Below are positions 61,401 through 64,000 of a stretch of DNA of 64,000 bases, in pieces. Every line of letters begins with the position of its first letter. Position 1 is the stretch's first letter. A program made the position numbers and the translations under genes. The DNA is taken from NCBI RefSeq assembly GCF_008831285.2, contig NC_045142.1:22374300-22438299 (forward strand), read 5' to 3'. Source of the stretch: Nymphaea colorata (lineage: Eukaryota > Streptophyta > Magnoliopsida > Nymphaeales > Nymphaeaceae). The notes beneath the pieces are model-generated. The model ran no database searches. It was not told the origin of the DNA and saw nothing but the letters and a program-made list of their open reading frames with translations.

Positions 61401-62890
61401 TGCATGAAGAAATATTTGAGTAGGAAAAGTACTTGGTATCTGGAAATGGTTCCCAATATTTCTTCTCTTGGGCAGGATCTAAATCTGTTACTTGAAATGT
61501 GATGAATGGAGAGCTTGCTAAGTTCTACGGAGGATGTTTTACTCAAGCAGATTCCATTGGATCTGCTTGCGAAGTAGAACCTTTCCTTCGAAAGTTGGTT
61601 AAGTAAATGCTAATACAGCACCACATTGAGCTAAATCTTTGGTGACATGTGCAATGCATTGGAGATTGCCTTCAACTTAGGCTCATTCAAAGTGCATATT
61701 TTCTTTGTTCTAAAGAAAATCGTAAACCTGCAAAGCTCAGAAGCCAAGTTTGGAACCATGTAAAATTAAAGGAATGATAGTTACATGGCACAGTAGATTG
61801 TGGAACGCAAAAGCGTTACCTAGAGCTAACTGGTTTGTGTTTGTTTGTAGTTATTAACGTCTTCCTGCTGATGCCAAACTTCAACATGTAGGGTCTTCCA
61901 TTGTTTCTGTGTTTAAGTTGTGTGGAGGGCTTGTGAAGATCTATCTCACTTTCTTTTCTCATATACTAATGCTATGAACATTTAGCAGTACATCTAGTCA
62001 TGGTTTGGAGTTGATAAATTCCATACATCAGACTTTTTCTCTGTCTAGAACTGGTGGTGGAGGAAGAGGTTCTCATGTAAAGAATTCGGATGGTGTTGGC
62101 TTGCCTGCTTCAATATTACAATCTGGAAGCTATAGTGTTTCAAAAATCAGGTGGTCCATAAAGAGGTGGTTAAGCTAGCTGAGATTGCTAAGAGGGAAGT
62201 TTGACACTCATGTTGTGAGGTATTCTATAAAGAAGAATGAACAATATGTAAAACAGGCGATAAATATCTAGCTGGAAACCATAATTTTCAGTCATTTTTG
62301 CAATTGTCAGAGTAAAGATGAGTGGGGGCTGGAAGTGGTCACTACATGTGTTTCAAATGTTTATAAAGTGGCTGGTTTACTATGGTTTAATGCCTCCCCA
62401 ATCAGGAAAACCAGGTTGGTGGTACAGAGTTTTCTCTTCTCAAACATGATCAGAATTGTGGACTCCATTCTTGTAGAGAGGATTCCTAAAGACTGTCATG
62501 TTGCTCTAATCACAAACTGTCATGCTCTTAGTTCTCGTGTCAAGGAACTAAGAGAGTGACTCTGGTTTAATGGTAGGCTCAATAGTGAGAAGGTATTCCG
62601 TGGTTAAAGATCACTTCTCTTTGGAGGCTATCTCCTTTGGAAACTCCTTTGTCGTTGACAAAGTCAAAAAAACAAAAAGCAAAAGAAAGGACAACATTAA
62701 TGATATTGAAGGTCACTGATTCAGGTCAGACAAATCCTGAAAAGTGCTGACCCTGACCATGAAAAATTTGCTGAGTGAGCAAGAGAGTGTTGAGGCTTAG
62801 TTAGAGGCCAGTTCTTAATTGTGTTTTTTCTGTTGATTTTTTTTCTTTATATTATTTTTCATCATTAATGGAAGGAGAAACCCAGCCCGA

Positions 62891-64000
62891 TTGCATCAGA
62901 TCGGTTCCTCGTCAAGGAAAGTGTAGCATTTCGGGCCCCCATTGAAGGGGCAAGGTATAATCACAGGGTTGGGGCTCCCATGCATTTTTGTGGTCTACAT
63001 TATTTTTAGCAATGCAGACAAAAGTGGAAAGAACAATATTTTTTTGAATATTACCGTTTTCAAGAATGAAGAACCTCAATGAATAGTTGAAGGAAGAAGG
63101 TTGACAAGTTAACATACTCCTTAGGAAAATAAGGTTCCTAGTGGTAAATATAATTATAAATACAGATAAATATATATTAAATAAACAAATACATATATAT
63201 ATATATATATATATATTCATTTTATTCTTCTGGATGTTGGACGAGTAATAGATTTAAAATATGTCACTGATAAACTCATAAACCATTAAAAAAGTACCAT
63301 AAATAGGCACTATTTGATACACTGTTTCTAATAGAGCTGCATGCTTTAGCGACCGATCTTTATTTTTAGTAATAAGACAAGATCTAAGAAATGACAAATT
63401 TGAATATGTGTGTGTGTGTGGATTCAAATTTGATGGATGCTAGATATTGTCATATAGCTCAAAATAAAACATTATTTGCTAAAATGTAGACACTGCAGGG
63501 GTATTAGCAACGGTTTATGGTTTGTGGTAGTGCTGTTTTTATAATAGTTTATTGTGATTTCAACAACAGTTTGTGGTGCTTTCAACCATAGATTTTTAAC
63601 TCTTTAATTACCTAACAACACTGGGCATTCAACATGCTAGAATTCTCCCATATAAAAGTACTAGTAATATCTTAAGTAGTTTTAATTTTTATAGGTGAAG
63701 ACTACGTAGCACCATTGTATGGTGTCTAATGATATTTTAATTAGATGACAATAAACTCATGCACAAAATGACTTTTATCATATCTAAAGGGTGCAAAAGA
63801 TTCCATGTTCGGTTTTAAGCTAGGCCTCTTTCAAATGCATCACCCAAAAATATTAATTAGCTGACAAGCAAGTTTTCAATGACGGCAAACCTCTCACACA
63901 CACAAGATCAGTGGGAACTTCGAAGCAAAACTCATGTATATATGCTGCCAAAACACTATGACTGACTCTAAGGGTAGGCACTGGGCCAGGCACCAGATGG
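62891..64000. other. Flank beyond LINE, no gene seen
   Basis: AT-rich sequence mirroring 575-1600. It contains (TA)n at 63192-63217 and (TG)n at 63405-63420; the left arm has (CA)n at 1138-1153 as counterpart. No gene or RNA is recognised. Confidence 0.6.

Larger units (their letters stand above)
57060..62890 (+). mobile_element. Decayed L1-type LINE, right copy, near full length
   Basis: Read 5' to 3': a 5' region (57060-57540), ORF1 with a DUF4283-type domain (57571-58074), an endonuclease beginning WNVRGLATLTT at 58776, a connector (59550-59771), reverse transcriptase (59997-61070, with YADD), a distal GGLGIRKLKEVNEANRL segment (61300-61370), a Trp/Cys-rich zinc-finger-like segment near 62040-62150 and a T-rich 3' UTR. 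Stops and shifts occur throughout, so it is dead. It mirrors the left copy from about 58735 on. The 5' 1.7 kb has no left counterpart except 22390-22530. Ends are approximate. Confidence 0.8.
58735..64000. repeat. Right arm of large inverted duplication, block 1
   Basis: Mirrors 575-10838 without the copia element. It preserves the unoccupied copia target near 61400-61430, reading CATATGGGACTCATTATGCA straight into GAAGAAATATTTG. The homology is still running at base 64000, so the arm extends past the window. Confidence 0.9.

Overview
This 64 kb window is nuclear DNA of a flowering plant; the species cannot be fixed from sequence. The signs are plant-type Ty1/copia and L1-type (LINE) retroelements, a gene family of CDR1/nepenthesin-like aspartic proteases, a captured exon of a plant acid invertase with plant splice sites, hAT-type miniature elements and very long (TA)n tracts. 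I see no intact cellular gene. The only long intact reading frame is the Gag-Pol of a young copia element.

The dominating structure is a mosaic inverted duplication filling most of the window. Bases 575-10838 match the reverse complement of about 58735-64000. Further mirrored blocks are 10840-12010 with 51900-53220, 12790-18970 with 43560-48310, and 23700-27260 with 49185-51075. Direct duplications are laid over this: 12960-20330 with 29160-36200, and 11540-12260 with 22795-23610. Arms agree at roughly 90 % over stretches compared by eye.

Region by region: 1-10.8 kb holds a decayed LINE (minus strand) split by the intact copia element at 2889-8222 (identical 286-bp LTRs, 5-bp target duplication, empty site preserved in the other arm). 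10.8-17.6 kb is repeat mosaic including a 780-bp tandem duplication. 17.7-19.0 kb is aspartic protease pseudogene 1. 19-29 kb holds shared 3' flank, a hAT-type miniature element with its target duplication, a LINE fragment and a three-copy tandem array. 29.2-36.2 kb is a second copy of the protease unit, with pseudogene 2 and an insert carrying one invertase exon. 36-40.5 kb is repeat mosaic with the longest (TA)n tracts. 40.6-43.4 kb holds a gag-only copia remnant with two same-direction LTR copies. 43.5-48.3 kb is the inverted protease unit 3, whose frame is intact except for two amber codons and which has lost its first catalytic aspartate. 48-54.9 kb is mirrored repeat blocks. 54.9-56.9 kb is protease pseudogene 4, split by a 0.65-kb insert. 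57-64 kb is the right-arm LINE and flank.

The protease copies share a TATA box about 43-50 bp upstream of the start, yet every copy is broken in a different way. Two lie on the plus strand and two on the minus strand, pointing toward each other across the window centre. The most interesting hypothesis is that transcription of these opposed copies makes double-stranded or antisense RNA, and so small RNAs, against related proteases elsewhere in the genome. This is inference and untested.
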